Positions 20,767 through 32,240 of a DNA stretch of 64,000 bases are shown here, in pieces (within the stretch, counting starts at the first letter, position 1; the number at the start of each line of letters is the position of its first letter). Source of the DNA: Euborellia annulipes (taxonomy: Eukaryota > Arthropoda > Insecta > Dermaptera > Anisolabididae); the NCBI GenBank assembly GCA_023213315.1, contig JAKCPI010000297.1:1-64000 (forward strand). Reading direction: 5' to 3'. The position numbers were made by a program, and so were the translations under genes. The notes beneath the pieces were generated by a model. The model saw only the letters and a program-made list of their open reading frames with translations. It searched no databases and was not told the origin of the DNA.

Positions 20767-21224
20767 TGCAAAATTTCACTATGACTGTAGGCCTATACAT
20801 TACTTTTTTAGGTAAATAGTATTTTCAATATATGTTCATTTCAGTTTGGTTCTCTCTTAAATAGAATAATTTTTAAGTTTGTGTGGTTTAATTCCTAACA
20901 AGCCTCTAAAAAAATATTTACTATTAGGCTAAATTTAAATTTTATAATGAATTTTCGATAACATGCGACATTTTGGTAAAATACAACTTTTTGTTTCGTC
21001 CTCTTGCCATTCTATTTCGCTTTTTCTAGGCTCTGGTAAAATTTTGTTTACACTCAATTCCATCTCCGTTGGCCATTAATCATATCAAAGGTTTCAAACA
21101 TTCTAAAGTTTTCGTACTAAAACCTTCCATAAATTATCTTACCCATTGACAGAACAACGTTTAAAATGCCTTTGTATAGTTGCTCACCTGACATTAAAAT
21201 TTTAAAAATATTTGAAATTGGGAG
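20767..21224. other. No gene seen
   Basis: AT-rich intronic sequence. Confidence 0.5.
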
Positions 21225-21690
21225 AGCAATCAATGAAGGAATATAACATACCCGTTTGTAGATGGGTTGTAATTATAATGAAGAGATATGAGCCGAATTG
21301 GGATGCACTAGGTTCAATAAAACTCCCACAATAAGACGTTTTGGTCCAAATTTCCGCCCATTCAACTCTGTTCTGGAGAGCAGAAACGATATAATTTGAA
21401 GTAAATAAATTTTATTATTACCTTTTTATAAAATTTTTTTGTATCATGTTTTTTATAAGACATTGTAAAAGGGTCAAAGGCCGAAAAATAAAGGAAAAAT
21501 AAATAAATTTTATTATTGACAAATCATGGTTCGATCACAGGTGTATTTTACAACATGTGTACAATTTCCAATAACTGAGGATGGCCCAATAAATTTAGAT
21601 CGAAACGTCTTATTCTGGAAGTTTTATTGAAACTGGTTTACCTCAATTAGGTTGATATCTCCATCCCTTCATTAGAATCTAATATAATCT
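21225..21690. mobile_element. Penelope-like inverted element H, diverged
   Basis: Left arm aatgaagagatatgagcc ... caataagacgttttgg pairs with right arm atcgaaacgtcttattctgg ... gatatctccatcccttcatt. A left tail gggttgtaattataatgaag recalls the tails of elements C-E. Arms are about 75-80% matched, so this is an older copy. Confidence 0.65.
21570..21614 (+). ncRNA. Hammerhead motif with weakened stem II
   Basis: Stem I AAUAA/UUAUU (5 bp), core CUGAGGA, extra U, GAAAC-GUC intact. Stem II GGCCC against GAUC is disrupted, so activity is doubtful. Confidence 0.5.
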
Positions 21691-24458
21691 ATTTAACTAG
21701 AAATCAACAATATTTTCTAATCAATAGGTCATTGCATTTAATCGATATGAAAAAAAAAAAATACTTTCGTTTACATAACGTCTAGTCAGAAAAAAAATTA
21801 ATGGGTTTTGAATTGATCTTTTACAAAGAAAGAATAAATCTGATTATTATTATCATTATTTTTTCCAATTGAATTTTCACAGGAAGATCAAAATTTTTTA
21901 TTATAGATAAAATATAATTGATGATATTCATTTTCTTACGCTTATATATTATAGATTCTCTAATTATGCATTAAAACAGAGTTTTTTTTTTATTTATTTT
22001 GAATACTTAGGCAGATTTTGTTATAATCCTTTAGGAATGAGCCTATTAATGAAACAGATTGCACCAAAAGACTAAATAAATGAGATGTGATGAATTTTAA
22101 AGTTTTGCTACTTATAAAAATTTTATTCAATGAAATATAACTAGACGAAATTTTGAATAAATAAATTAATTAATATTTCCTTTGATATTTAAAGAGAATT
22201 GTTAAAAATAATAAATCCTTGAGCTTTGTTTTTGAATTTTTATCTAGTTAATATATTCATTAATAACTAAAAAAAAAAAATTCAAGACTCACTTCAAAGC
22301 GATTTTATTCTTTGTAATACAATTCTAAATATCTGATAGAATATAGAATCAAAGAGAATTGGCTAATGTTTGAAAAATAATTTTCTTTTTTAAAGTTATG
22401 ATAAAAGGATTAATAAATATAAAATGTTATATAATATAAAAATAAAGTATATTTTCTCGATGAATGGTTAGTGTCGATGAGCGAATTGGATTGAGATCTT
22501 AAGAAAAAATGGCAAGATAATCAATTTTGGAAAATAAATATGAAAAAAAGAACAAAACAGATGAGAGTTAAGTCTTGCAAAGTACCTGCCTATCAAAAAA
22601 AAAAGAAAGAAAAATACTAAATATGGGATAAGAAAAAAATGTAATCGATAAAGTTCCCGGGATTTAATAGCTGACGGGCCTTTCGAGTTACAGAATAATA
22701 AAATATGTATGGGCTCCAGGAGTACTGGAATGTTTAAACCATCTTCTGACCAAGCACTGACAAACTCTTTAAAAAAAAAAAAAAATCACAAAAATACAAA
22801 TAAAAGTATGGAATAGGTCTTCTTTATCAACATCTGCCCTAGAATATTAATAGAATATATCGTTAAAATTCGAAAATTTTTCCTCTCGTGTTTTAAGAGT
22901 TTAATCTTGATTAGAGATGAATTTAAAATTTTGAATTCTTCTCCACTATACCAAGTATTATTCTGTGTACAAGTCAATCATAAATTAAATTAGCTCATGG
23001 GGCAGCAGTAATACTTAAAAAAAATATTTATTGTAATTTGAGTTTTTTTATGGAATCAAAAAATATTATCTTACTCGGATCTAAAAATTTATAATATTAA
23101 GGTTATAGTACCACTTAAATAAGAAAGGTATTGTAATGATTGATTTTTATTTTAATAAATAATCCCAAATTTCTAACAAGTGAATAGAGGGTAGTGGAAG
23201 GTAAAGCAAATTTTTTATTGGGCAACTATCAGTCTGATTTTAGAAATTTGAGTTCATCTATGAAATATTTTGATAACAATACCATTCTTTCTTTAGGAGT
23301 CCTTAAAGATTTGTTTGAAACATGTCGGTAGTTGATTAGATTGCGCTTTGAAATGAGACATAATATGAAGGCGAATAATAATAATAATAATAGGCGAGCC
23401 GGCCAAAAGGGAAGCTGCGATTAGAGATCTCGAAGATGGAGACTAAAAAGGAGAAAGGGAGAACAAATAGATAATGATGATAATAAACGTCACTTGAAAT
23501 GAGCACAACGGTTGGATGAACATGTACAAAATACTAAAAGAATTTAAACACCTGAAAAAAGCAACACCGATAAACAAAAGCAAAAGAATATTAAATTATA
23601 TGCATAAACATTTAGTCCATATTTAGCAAAATAAATTTTTTTTTTTTTTTACACAATAAAAAAATATAGGTCTATATATAAAATCAATTAATAATGAAAT
23701 TGATTTAAAATTTTTAGTTTTAAAAAATCAAAATTATATTACTTTTATTTTTGGAAAAAGATTATTTTTACAAAAGAAAAAAAAAAATTGTAAATTATTT
23801 GTATGTATTGTATTATTCGATTATGTCTCTCTAAAGAGGGTTTCGAGGGAGAGCTTGGTTCTCAATCATCCCTCTATCCCAAGATATAAATCACCACCGT
23901 ACCTGAATTTTCGAAAGAATCTTCATATCAAACCCCATCCCTGTGAATTGTCGTATGCAAGATTTGTGTTAATATCAAAAGTATCTATCATTCTGGTTGT
24001 AACTAAACGGTTTTTATTTAAATTAATTAAGGCTATTTTTGTAGGCAGAATAATGAGATTAAATTTGTCGCTCATTACGGTAGGAGGTGAATTGGACCTC
24101 TGATCTTTAGAACATTTTTAATGTTGATTTGTGACCTGGTCACCCTAAAAATTTTTTTATTTATTTATCTTTGTTTATTTTAGTCTCATTGTTCATTCTA
24201 TTCTGTTAAGTGACCATTTTTTAGGGCTCTTCCTAGCCTTCTCATTACTTGAACCTATGTGTATTTTCATTTCGAATTCTATGTTCTCTTTTTGGTCTTT
24301 CTTATTAAACACTTCCCCCATCTCCCCCAGAGTTTGACAAACCCAAGTCTAAAGTAAATAGTATTTACATAAGAAAAAAAATTAAATATCTAATTCATCA
24401 AATTATGCTCTTATTTGAGAGAACATTGTATGTGTCCACTGTTGGAATATATTTTAAC
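21691..24458. other. No gene seen; AT-rich intron
   Basis: Very AT-rich with A and T runs, an (ATA/AATAAT) run near 23375 and a short open frame near 23855-24103 without recognisable features. Confidence 0.5.
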
Positions 24459-24552
24459 ATATTCACATTAAAGACAATGTGGAGGAAGGCCGTAATACAG
24501 ATTAAAGACGAAATGAAAGAAGACTTCTATCGGCCCGAATTATTTATTTTCC

Positions 24553-24598
24553 TCTGTCGACGTTTCGGGGACTAAACGTCACCCATCTTCAGGACAAA
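24553..24598 (-). ncRNA. Hammerhead ribozyme, left arm of element B
   Basis: Minus strand: stem I UUUGUC/GACAGA (6 bp with one G-U), core CUGAAGA, extra U, GGG...CCC stem II, GAAAC, GUC cleavage triplet. Mirror copy of 24777-24822. Confidence 0.75.
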
Positions 24599-24651
24599 GG
24601 TGTTAAAAAATTATTTTCTCTGCCTCCTTCAGTTGTTATGTAAATTAGACT

Positions 24652-24751
24652 GTTAGTATACCTAATACTATACAGTCTAATTTACATAACAACTGAAGGA
24701 GGTTAGTATACCTAATACTATACAGTCTAATTTACATAACAACTGAAGGAG
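24652..24751. repeat. Tandem duplication, two 50-bp units
   Basis: gttagtatacctaatactat ... aactgaaggag occurs twice head to tail in the palindrome loop. Confidence 0.9.
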
Positions 24752-24776
24752 GCAGAAAAAAGAATTTTTTAACATC

Positions 24777-24822
24777 TTTGTCCTGAAGATGGGTGACGTT
24801 TAGTCCCCGAAACGTCGACAGA
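24777..24822 (+). ncRNA. Hammerhead ribozyme, right arm of element B
   Basis: Stem I UUUGUC (24777-24782) with GACAGA (24817-24822); CUGAAGA at 24783-24789; G12-A13-A14 at 24809-24811; GUC at 24814-24816 with predicted cleavage after 24816. Stem III is only the ACGU self-complement. Confidence 0.75.
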
Positions 24823-24914
24823 GGAAAAATAAATAATTCGGGCCGATAGAAGTCTTCTTTCATTTCGTCTTTAATATTCACATTAGTTTATACTAATAAA
24901 GAAATGTGAGTTTA

Positions 24915-25030
24915 AGACGTGGAGGAAAGCAGCCAGGAAAGGAAACTTCTATTGAATAATTAACCTCTTTTAATAAGATATTTGACCAAATTTATTGCAC
25001 TATCTTCAGTTATGAGTATTCTTAATATTT
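24915..25030. mobile_element. Decayed Penelope-like arm
   Basis: gtggaggaaagcagccagga and gaaacttctattgaataatt resemble the outer arms of elements D and E. On the minus strand CUGAAGAU survives near 25010, but the GAAACGUC block is lost. Confidence 0.55.
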
Positions 25031-25039
25031 AATAGAGTT

Positions 25040-25327
25040 ATTTTGTTTATTTATTTCCGCCGACCCCGCACGGCGGGATTAATGATGGCGAGGACAGAAG
25101 GAGAAAATTTTATTTATTTACTTATTTATTTACTCTCGGCTGCTCAGGCCATTAGGGTTATACAATTACAATTATATTAAAATGTCATTGGTTAAAATGT
25201 TACTTAATTGTACCGATGGCTATCGGGAGACGTTCAACACTCTGATTCCTCAGGGTCACCCACCCGATGGGTTTAAAAGAGTTGTCATATGTGTGCATAA
25301 TCAAACCATCTTTCGATCGTAGCGTAT
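25040..25327. repeat. Old repeat with shared SINE-like motif
   Basis: ctcggctgctcaggccatta near 25135 resembles the SINE 3' domain (cttttcggcaactcaggcc). It is preceded by a ccgccgaccccgcacggcgg hairpin. A short minus-strand open frame at 25200-25415 crosses into the MITE and is not a gene. Confidence 0.45.
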
Positions 25328-25335
25328 AGCCTAGG

Positions 25336-25730
25336 CAGGGGCGCCGGAACAAATTTGAATCAGGGGGGGGCAAAAAAATTTTTTTTAGAAAATTAAAATA
25401 ATTTAATATGTTCAAATAGTATAAAACAAAAACAAATCTACTATAAAACTTTAAAAATTTTAAATAAAATCACAATTTTAATAAAATTAAAATTTTAAAA
25501 ATTTGGTAGTGATTTTTCAAAAATTTTTGGAAAAATTTGGAAAAAAATGAATTTCTTACTCTTTTAATTTAGAAGATTTTATTTTTCAAAAGTAAAAATA
25601 TATCATTTTTAATAATATATGAAATAAAAGAAGAAATTTTGCCCCCCTCTGCCCCCCCCCGTAGGATGCCAGGGGGGGGGCAATGTACCCTGCCCCCCCC
25701 CCCCAGTTCCGGCGCCTATGAGCCTAGGAG
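25336..25730. mobile_element. hAT-type MITE, perfect 8-bp TSD
   Basis: Ends CAGGGGCGCCGGAAC and GTTCCGGCGCCTATG. TSD AGCCTAGG at 25328-25335 and 25731-25738. G and C runs just inside the ends, AT-rich middle, no frame. Confidence 0.88.
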
Positions 25731-26099
25731 AATCATATTTCTCAGTTAATACAGTATTTACATTGTATTATACATAAGCAATAGGGCAATAGTTAGCTTA
25801 TGCACTCTATACACATTACTCTATTAAACAATATAAAATATTCATAAACTACTAAAGATGGCGCAGTAAAATTCATCAAAGGTTTTGTTAAAAGAAATAT
25901 AATTATTCAATAAAAGCATATTTTTCTAGGCTGGTTTCTTACATATCTCCAACATCACTTTTTATTTATTTTTTTCGTAGCGTTCTTTTTATTTCGGGGG
26001 TGCACCCATACATAGAGAATCACTGCCATAAGTTTATCATATTGGCATACATGGTCTTTCACAGTCTTTAAAAATGTATCCTAATCAGATTTTTTTATT

Positions 26100-26230
26100 T
26101 CATTCAAGGTCTTTTTCGGCATCTACGGCCATTTAGACCCAGTCCCTATTTATTTAAATTGATTGGTACCCAATTCAATTTAAATAAATTGTCGTCGCAA
26201 GGGACTGAATGCGAACCCGCGATCCTAATC
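26100..26230 (-). mobile_element. Relative of the SINE family (second subfamily)
   Basis: ctttttcggcatctacggcc, then a palindrome around ttgattggtacccaattcaa, and gcgaacccgcgatcc as a B-box remnant. Same modular order as the main SINE but a different body palindrome; compare 51715-51885. Confidence 0.55.
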
Positions 26231-26342
26231 AGATTTATACCCGAATTCATAGTCATTGCTTGAGGAACAAGGAATCCATATATAAATGTATAGATATAAG
26301 GATTCCTTCTCCTTCAAGGAACAACTATGAATACGGGTATTA
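26231..26342. repeat. Foldback hairpin
   Basis: atacccgaattcatagtc ... ggaatcc pairs with ggattcc ... aactatgaatacgggtat around a short AT loop. Non-coding. Confidence 0.8.
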
Positions 26343-26854
26343 AATGTTTACATTTTTCTCTCAGATTTTTTGCAGGAATCAGATAATAAAATTTACCCTA
26401 TTTAAAAAGAGAAAGCAAAGTATTAAAAAAAATTACCCTTAAAGAATTTCATTCTTATTTTTTTAAATTTATTAGCTGTTAACCGAAGTCCCCCCATTGA
26501 TAGATATTTACTCTTATGTAAAAGTTATCTTTTTCCAAAATAATATAAAATTTATATGGCGAATTTTGCTTCCTTCTTCCATTTATAACATAGATGACAA
26601 ATGATTGAGAGCACATCCTAGATCATTCTCTACTCTTGTATTGATTTCCCAAGCAGGCCACTCTCACTCTTTCTCACTCTCGTTGTCCCACTTGACAGAT
26701 ATCCATCAAAATCATGCAGCAGCCGCAACAACATGCTCTAAACGAACGAAACAACCTGAATGGGATGCACAAACGAACAAACCATGAGCACTCTATTCTT
26801 TTTTTTTTTTTAATAAATAATAATTATGATATATTGGTTTATAAAATAATATAC
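26343..26854. other. No gene assigned
   Basis: Includes a CA/CT-richer stretch at 26590-26790 with a 60-codon plus frame of low complexity; nothing recognisable. Confidence 0.45.
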
Positions 26855-26972
26855 AATTAAAATTTATTAATTCACATCTGGTGTCTAGAGATCAGGTCGT
26901 TCGGCACGTGTTCTATTCCCGACTATACCCATTTTTTTTTATAGATGTGAATTAATAAATTTTAATTATATT
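26855..26972. mobile_element. Small foldback MITE
   Basis: attaaaatttattaattcac and gtgaattaataaattttaat flank about 60 bp containing gatcaggtcgttcggcac and gtgttctattccc, which looks like a tRNA-derived remnant. Confidence 0.7.
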
Positions 26973-27399
26973 AATACACGGTTCTTTTTATTTTTCTATT
27001 GAAATAATTAAATTAACCGGAAAATATTCACAGTATTAAATTTTCAAATTTTTTGTTAGGTAAAGGAAAATATTGAATTTCATTATGGGTAGGAGGAGCA
27101 GTGAACTCATTGTACTAATAATGAAAAAAGTAAAAAAAAAAAGAGATAAAAGATTATAAAAAAAGGAGATAAAAAATTTTAACGTGAAAAAATGAATAGA
27201 TTTCTAATCTAAAAATTTATACAAAAAAAAAAAAAAAAATTTAACAAAAAATGTGAAGGGTGATTTTTAATTATTTTATATCAGTTATTGGCTATTTTGA
27301 CATTTCAGGTCACATCTTTTAACCTTGTTAGATAAGAAATATTTCTCATTTTATTGATTATATACAATAGTTCTTGAATTTATTCAAAATTATAGTTGA
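26973..27399. other. No gene seen
   Basis: AT-rich with A runs. Confidence 0.5.
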
Positions 27400-27407
27400 G
27401 TAAGAGA

Positions 27408-28316
27408 CAGGAGCGTAAATAACACCCCCGCAGACCCCGCAATGCGGGGGTGGGGGGGCAGAGACCTTATATAAAAGAATTAAAAAAAAAATTGAAGTAA
27501 ACACCTATCAATCTCTCTTTTAATAAGATTTAAACTTTCGACCGTTGGTTCTCGTTGAAAACCTTTGAAACAAATAACCTAGTGTTTAATTTGTATATTT
27601 AATTTTAATCTCTCTTTTTTTCCCATTCACACCCACACACACATTCACAGTCTTTTCGGCAACTTAGGCCATTCAAGACATTTTTGACGATAACCGTTAT
27701 GAATATATATTATTTGGGGTTCAGGCATTCTTATTTAAGCCATTTGGTATCCAATTGGCTTAAATAAAATCATTGGACTGCCTGGGGTCCGAACCCGCGA
27801 CGTTCGGTATAGAAGGTAGGCACGCTACCGGCTACTCCAAGCCCCGTGGGTCACATATCATCAAATTTATACGCTCGGTCAAAGTTAGACAAATTTTCTC
27901 GAAATGTAAAATTTTGTTTAACTTTGACCAACTTCATCTCGGTTAAATTGTCTACAAATTGTTTTTGTGTACCAAATTTTACCAAAATTAATGCTCTACA
28001 ACTTTGCCATTAACCATTGGAGTAAGGTGCACAAAATATGCTTAGTTTACAAAATATAAGCGAAAAACTGAAAACAGTTTTTGCCCCCCCCCCCCTTCCA
28101 AGTTAGCACATGGTCGAAAACTTAGGATAGACATCCTAAGGTACCTCCAAATAACCTGTAAAAATTTCTTTAACTTCGGAATATTTTCCCGGTAAAAAGT
28201 TATATCGACTGGACTAATATTAACAAATATTTTTTTTTTTTTTGGGGGGGGGAGGTGACGATATTCTTGTACCTGCGGGGTGGGGGGGGATGCCAATCAA
28301 TCTAGTTACGCCTCTG
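27408..28316. mobile_element. Composite hAT-like element hosting a SINE
   Basis: Left end caggagcgtaaataac and right end ctagttacgcctctg pair as terminal repeats. The flanks GTAAGAGA (27400-27407) and GTTAGAGA (28317-28324) match at 7 of 8. Both ends have G/C runs inside. The SINE at 27611-27851 is nested in it. Confidence 0.6.
27611..27851 (-). mobile_element. tRNA-derived SINE
   Basis: Minus strand: cttttcggcaacttaggcc domain, palindrome ccatttggtatccaattgg, gcctggggtccgaacccgc B-box region and head gctactccaagccccgtggg. Confidence 0.88.
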
Positions 28317-28324
28317 GTTAGAGA

Positions 28325-28675
28325 CTAGAAACGAAGTGGGAAAAAAATTTGGAGCTGAAATTTTTTACTAAAGCAGTAAGCGAATTTATTATTATAAAAT
28401 ATCAAATTGTCGGGAGATAAGGATTGAGGAGTCTCATCCCTTTTTTTTTTATAATAATAAATGATATATAAAAAAAAGAAAATAAATGAAATATAAAAAT
28501 TTTTAACGGTAATTAATCCTCCGAATGATGTATCGTTCTGAACTTCAAAACCGACATGAACTGGTGTATCAGGCAGTCTATATACGTAGTTATATCTAAT
28601 ACAATTAATTACTTTCAATAATTCATTCCACTTTCTGGAGTTGATTAATTGACTAATATGATGAAAATTAACCAA
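28325..28675 (-). other. Open frame, unrecognised
   Basis: A 116-codon frame. Its N-terminal 60 codons (up to about 28495) look protein-like (LPDTPVHVGFEVQNDTSFG); the remainder is Phe/Tyr/Lys-rich from AT repeats. No splice support and no known domain. Possibly a relic. Confidence 0.2.
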
Positions 28676-29470
28676 CAGTCTTGGAGTGTATTTTTCGCCA
28701 AGTCTTTACTACTACTACTCTCGAGTTCTTGGGACTTTTTATTCCCTCTTCTTTCAACTTCATCCTATTTTCTACTTGACCTCTCTTCTTTTTCCACTTG
28801 AGTCGAGGAATAAAATTCCACGTCTTTCAACTCCCATGTTTACCAAATGGAGAATATAATTAAATTATTTCGGAAGGGAGATTAATTGAAGTAAAGTAAA
28901 ATGAAGAATTTTTTTTTTAAATTAATAAATGTTACGAAATTATATTTTATTTTGGAAACTTTATATCTGCGAGTGAAATAATTAAGTGCAGTTCTAAATT
29001 ATTAAAAAATGGTTTTGTGTTTTTTCTGAATATAAATAAAATAAATCTGAATACTATAATTTAAAAAATATTTGCTTTGGGGTCCACATCTTGTGGGTAC
29101 GTAGATGGCGACCACGAGCTGCCCTAGCTAGGACTGATAGTACTTATTTTCTTTGCATGTCAGTCTCTTGCCTTCTATATTTTCAACAGGCTTCCGACCG
29201 TGCGACGGGCCGGCCTGTTCTTCCCGGTCGCAAAAACCCCCATCCCCGCATTGCGGGTAATAAATGTTAATTTAAAATGAAATAGTTTACAAATAAGGCA
29301 AAAAATAAATCTGATTATGTGAAGAGACGACTGCCAAAAAATGCCTCTGATTCCTTGTCGATTATCCGGAAACGTGGGCATTTATTAAATATTCTCCATC
29401 TTCAGTCCATTCGATAAATATGATGCTAAGAGTTTGTCGAAAAATCCAACATATATTTTGATTGTTCAAT
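28676..29470. other. No gene; old repeat remnants
   Basis: 29080-29360 is GC-richer, with gacgggccggcctgttcttc and ccccgcattgcgggtaataa, similar in style to 25040-25327. No RNA gene or exon. Confidence 0.45.
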
Positions 29471-29614
29471 AAAAATTCTCTAATTCGAAGAGAATCCTAA
29501 TAAATAAAAAAAAAAAAAAAAATTCGAAGAGAAGTTGCTGTTGATGTTATGGAATGGAAAAGAATAAGTACAGGTGCAGCAAATGAAGAGAGCCTTTGGA
29601 TGCCAAATGCTGAA

Positions 29615-29659
29615 AAGGAGACGTTTCGGACAAAATTTATTCGTCCATCTTCAGTCCTC
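29615..29659 (-). ncRNA. Hammerhead ribozyme, left arm of element C
   Basis: Minus strand: stem I GAGGA/UCCUU, CUGAAGA, extra U, stem II GGAC/GUCC, GAAAC, GUC. Mirror of 29828-29872. Confidence 0.75.
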
Positions 29660-29827
29660 GCTACAAAAATATACAAATTTAAATAAAACAACACTGTTGC
29701 GAAATTCAATTCGTGCCAAAACAACAATGACAACTTTGTGCCTAATTGATTTATAAGCCAAGTAAGATCCATTGTAATTGAATTTCGCAACAGTGTTGTT
29801 TTATTTAAATTTGTATATTTTTGTAGC

Positions 29828-29872
29828 GAGGACTGAAGATGGACGAATAAATTTTGTCCGAAACGTCTCCTT
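29828..29872 (+). ncRNA. Hammerhead ribozyme, right arm of element C
   Basis: Stem I GAGGA (29828-29832) with UCCUU (29868-29872); CUGAAGA 29833-29839; extra U 29840; GGAC 29841-29844 with GUCC 29856-29859; GAAAC 29860-29864; GUC 29865-29867. Confidence 0.75.
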
Positions 29873-29969
29873 TTCGGCATTTGGCATCCAAAGGCTCTCT
29901 TCATTTGCTGCACCTGTACTTATTCTTTTCCATTCCAAAAATTCTCTAATACATAAGCTATGTATAACT

Positions 29970-30225
29970 CAGGGCCGGAACTAGATTTTTTAAGGGGAGA
30001 AGGGCAAAATTTAATTTGCCGCCCCTCAAAATTTTCTATACAAAATTCATATCAGTAGAAAGGATAGGTCTATTCAGTCCAATATTGGACTGACATATAT
30101 CGACAGTCCAATATTGGACTGAATCGACTTATCCTTTCTACTAGAATCTTTCTTTAATTGCCACCCCCTTATATCTGCCCCCCGGGGTACACGCACCCAC
30201 TGCCCCCCCCCCAGATCCGGCCCTG
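29970..30225. mobile_element. hAT-type MITE with internal palindrome
   Basis: Ends CAGGGCCGGAACTAG and CAGATCCGGCCCTG. Flanks GTATAACT and ATATAACT match at 7 of 8. Lies 20 bp from the right TSD of element C. Confidence 0.8.
30048..30146. repeat. Nested palindrome
   Basis: cagtagaaaggata ... tatcctttctact encloses two copies of the 16-bp palindrome AGTCCAATATTGGACT, one on each side of a tatatcga centre. Confidence 0.88.
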
Positions 30226-31346
30226 ATATAACTTATACATAACTTATACAGTATAAGTTGTAAAAAAACAAACAAACAAGCATTTAATGAATTTAATGGT
30301 GATTATTTGAATATTTAAATGTGTGTTTAGTGATTAACACTTTATTATATTCAACCAACTTTGAACATCATATTTATCGATTAATAGATTGAAGTTGGAG
30401 CTTATCTAATAAATGCATCAAATGTTTCAGGAGAGGCAATCAGAGTAATTTTGTATTTTAGTTGTCTCTGTCCATCTCACAGATCTTCACAGCCACCACT
30501 TGTATTAACCTTATATAGTATATAAACCTGATTATTATTATTATTATTTTTACTTTTTATTAAAAACCAAAGAAAGATTTGATGGAAATACATGTTCATG
30601 ATTTTAAAAAAGTGGGACCCTCTAAATAGACAATGCTTATGAACAAAGTATTTCTAGAACGAAAAGAGCTAAAAGGTTAAAATTTGAACCCTCCTAGCAT
30701 ATACAGAGGCAAATTTTTAAATCCTGGTTGCACCACCACGCGAAACATTTTTAATCTTATTCTTTAACGTCCCTCTACAAAAATACTGATAGTAAAAGAG
30801 TAAGAAATTATTTTTCTTCAAGTTTAGATCCGATTGAAAAACAAATAATTTTGACTTTTATTTTTTTAAATGAAAGCACTTTTGTTAATTTCTTTGTTGT
30901 GTTTGATAAAAATAGAAGGAAATGGAAACCATCACCTTTTCTTCTAAATAGATCTTTAAGTTAATCGACGATAAAGATCCATTTTCTTTTTTTTTTTTTT
31001 GTGCGGGTTTAAACTCAATTTTGATCAGAGGCAAAGAAAGCCTATGCGTGCTAAAGGCGGTTTGCTGGAAATCACTTCCTTATCTTGAAGGAACCATCAT
31101 GAAAAATTATTTCAAGAAAGATATGATAAAAAAAAAAATATTAAAACGTAGGGATCTTAAAAAAAAAATATAGCTAATAAGATTTAGGACTCATTTCAAA
31201 ATTTTTAAGATAAAAGCAGTTATTTACTCCTATATTCTATTTAGGCCCACATTTTCGCGTGGAAAATTGAAACTTAATGAAGTCAGAATCGAGGTATTTT
31301 GAATACTAATATCTTATTCAAATATACCTATAGATCTCGAAAAATA
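30226..31346. other. No gene seen
   Basis: AT-rich intron with T and A runs. Confidence 0.5.
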
Positions 31347-31562
31347 TTTTTTTTTTTAAACACTCGCACTTTTTTCTCATTCACACTCACACACACAAAC
31401 ACAGTCTTTTCGGCAACTTAGGCCTTATAAGAATTTGACGGTAACCTTTATATTAATAATATATATATTTGAGGTCCAGGCATTATTATTTAAGCCATTT
31501 GGAATCCAAATGGCTTAAATAAAATCATCGGACTGCCTGGGATCCGAACCCGTGACCCTTGC
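31347..31562 (-). mobile_element. tRNA-derived SINE, 5' truncated
   Basis: 3' domain cttttcggcaacttaggcc, palindrome ccatttggaatccaaatgg and gcctgggatccgaacccgt are present; the head stops at gacccttgcc, so the A-box part is missing. Confidence 0.85.
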
Positions 31563-31955
31563 CAAAAAAAAAAAATAATAATGAGATACTATTATGTATT
31601 TACTATTATTATAATTGCACAAGTCAAAAAGGCATTGAAGCCAACTTAAGAAAAGACAAAACTGTTTGCGGCCACGTCATATTTTTGGAATTTTATTGAC
31701 CCGGTAATGATAATTTTTCGCATTATTATGGAAACCAAACACCCTCGATTTGGTTAAATCGCTTTGAAATTAAAAATAAAATGATTTTTTATTGTTTGTT
31801 AATTTCAAAATAGTACTAACCTGGTTAAGTAGTTTTGAAGAAAGTTAAATCTCAAAAATTTTGTAATTAAAAAAAAAGCTTAGGAAGACACTAAATAAAA
31901 AATAAATTTCTTACACATGACACTAATATAAATAAAAAAAAAAGCGCTCTACGGA
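31563..31955. other. No gene seen
   Basis: AT-rich. Confidence 0.5.
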
Positions 31956-32240
31956 TTCTCGTTTGTGCATCGTTTGATTTGTTTTCGTGCATCATCATCA
32001 TCTAATCTATACCTTGGCCGGTTCATCCAGTTGCATCTGTTCACGTTGTTCGGAGGCCCACATGGCTTGTTAGGGTGTTTTTCGTTCTGGTTGTGGCTAT
32101 TTTCTACCTTAGTGCGGCCCAGAGGTGCTGACAAGTGGGCAACACACCAACATTACCACATTCAACAGAAGGGCACAATTCATGAAGTGGATAAATGGTC
32201 AAAGGGCAGGGACACAGGACTGATGATAAGTAACTAACAT
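31956..32240. other. GC-richer block with open frames on both strands
   Basis: Plus frame 31965-32237 (90 codons) and minus frame 31949-32134 (61 codons) overlap. On the minus strand, ATG within a CAAGCCATG context starts MWASEQREQMQLDEPAK, ending at AAG-GTATAG, a possible donor. Its phase does not fit the FRMPD4 exons. Unassigned. Confidence 0.25.

Larger units (their letters stand above)
24471..24873. mobile_element. Penelope-like palindromic element B, 12-bp TSD
   Basis: TSD ATATTCACATTA at 24459-24470 and 24874-24885. A one-sided tail of 30 bp (aagacaatgtggaggaaggc...) is followed by a near-perfect palindrome (24501-24873) with identical hammerhead motifs on opposite strands. The loop holds a 50-bp tandem duplication. 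Tail, inverted terminal repeats and TSD together fit Penelope-like insertions. Confidence 0.85.
29485..29936. mobile_element. Penelope-like palindromic element C, 14-bp TSD
   Basis: Perfect TSD AAAAATTCTCTAAT at 29471-29484 and 29937-29950. A left tail (tcgaagagaatc, A18, tcgaagagaagttgctgttg) is followed by an inverted repeat whose arms carry gcagcaaatgaagagagcc and a hammerhead each. Close relative of element A. The overlapping open frames on both strands are palindrome translation. Confidence 0.88.

Noticed and set aside
29497..29984. Overlapping open frames on both strands
   Set aside because: They are translations of the two arms of palindromic element C; the plus and minus products are nearly identical because of the palindrome.
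31949..32134. MWASEQREQMQLDEPAK as an FRMPD4 exon
   Set aside because: The donor phase is 0, while the next exon needs phase 2, and the flanking exons already join perfectly.
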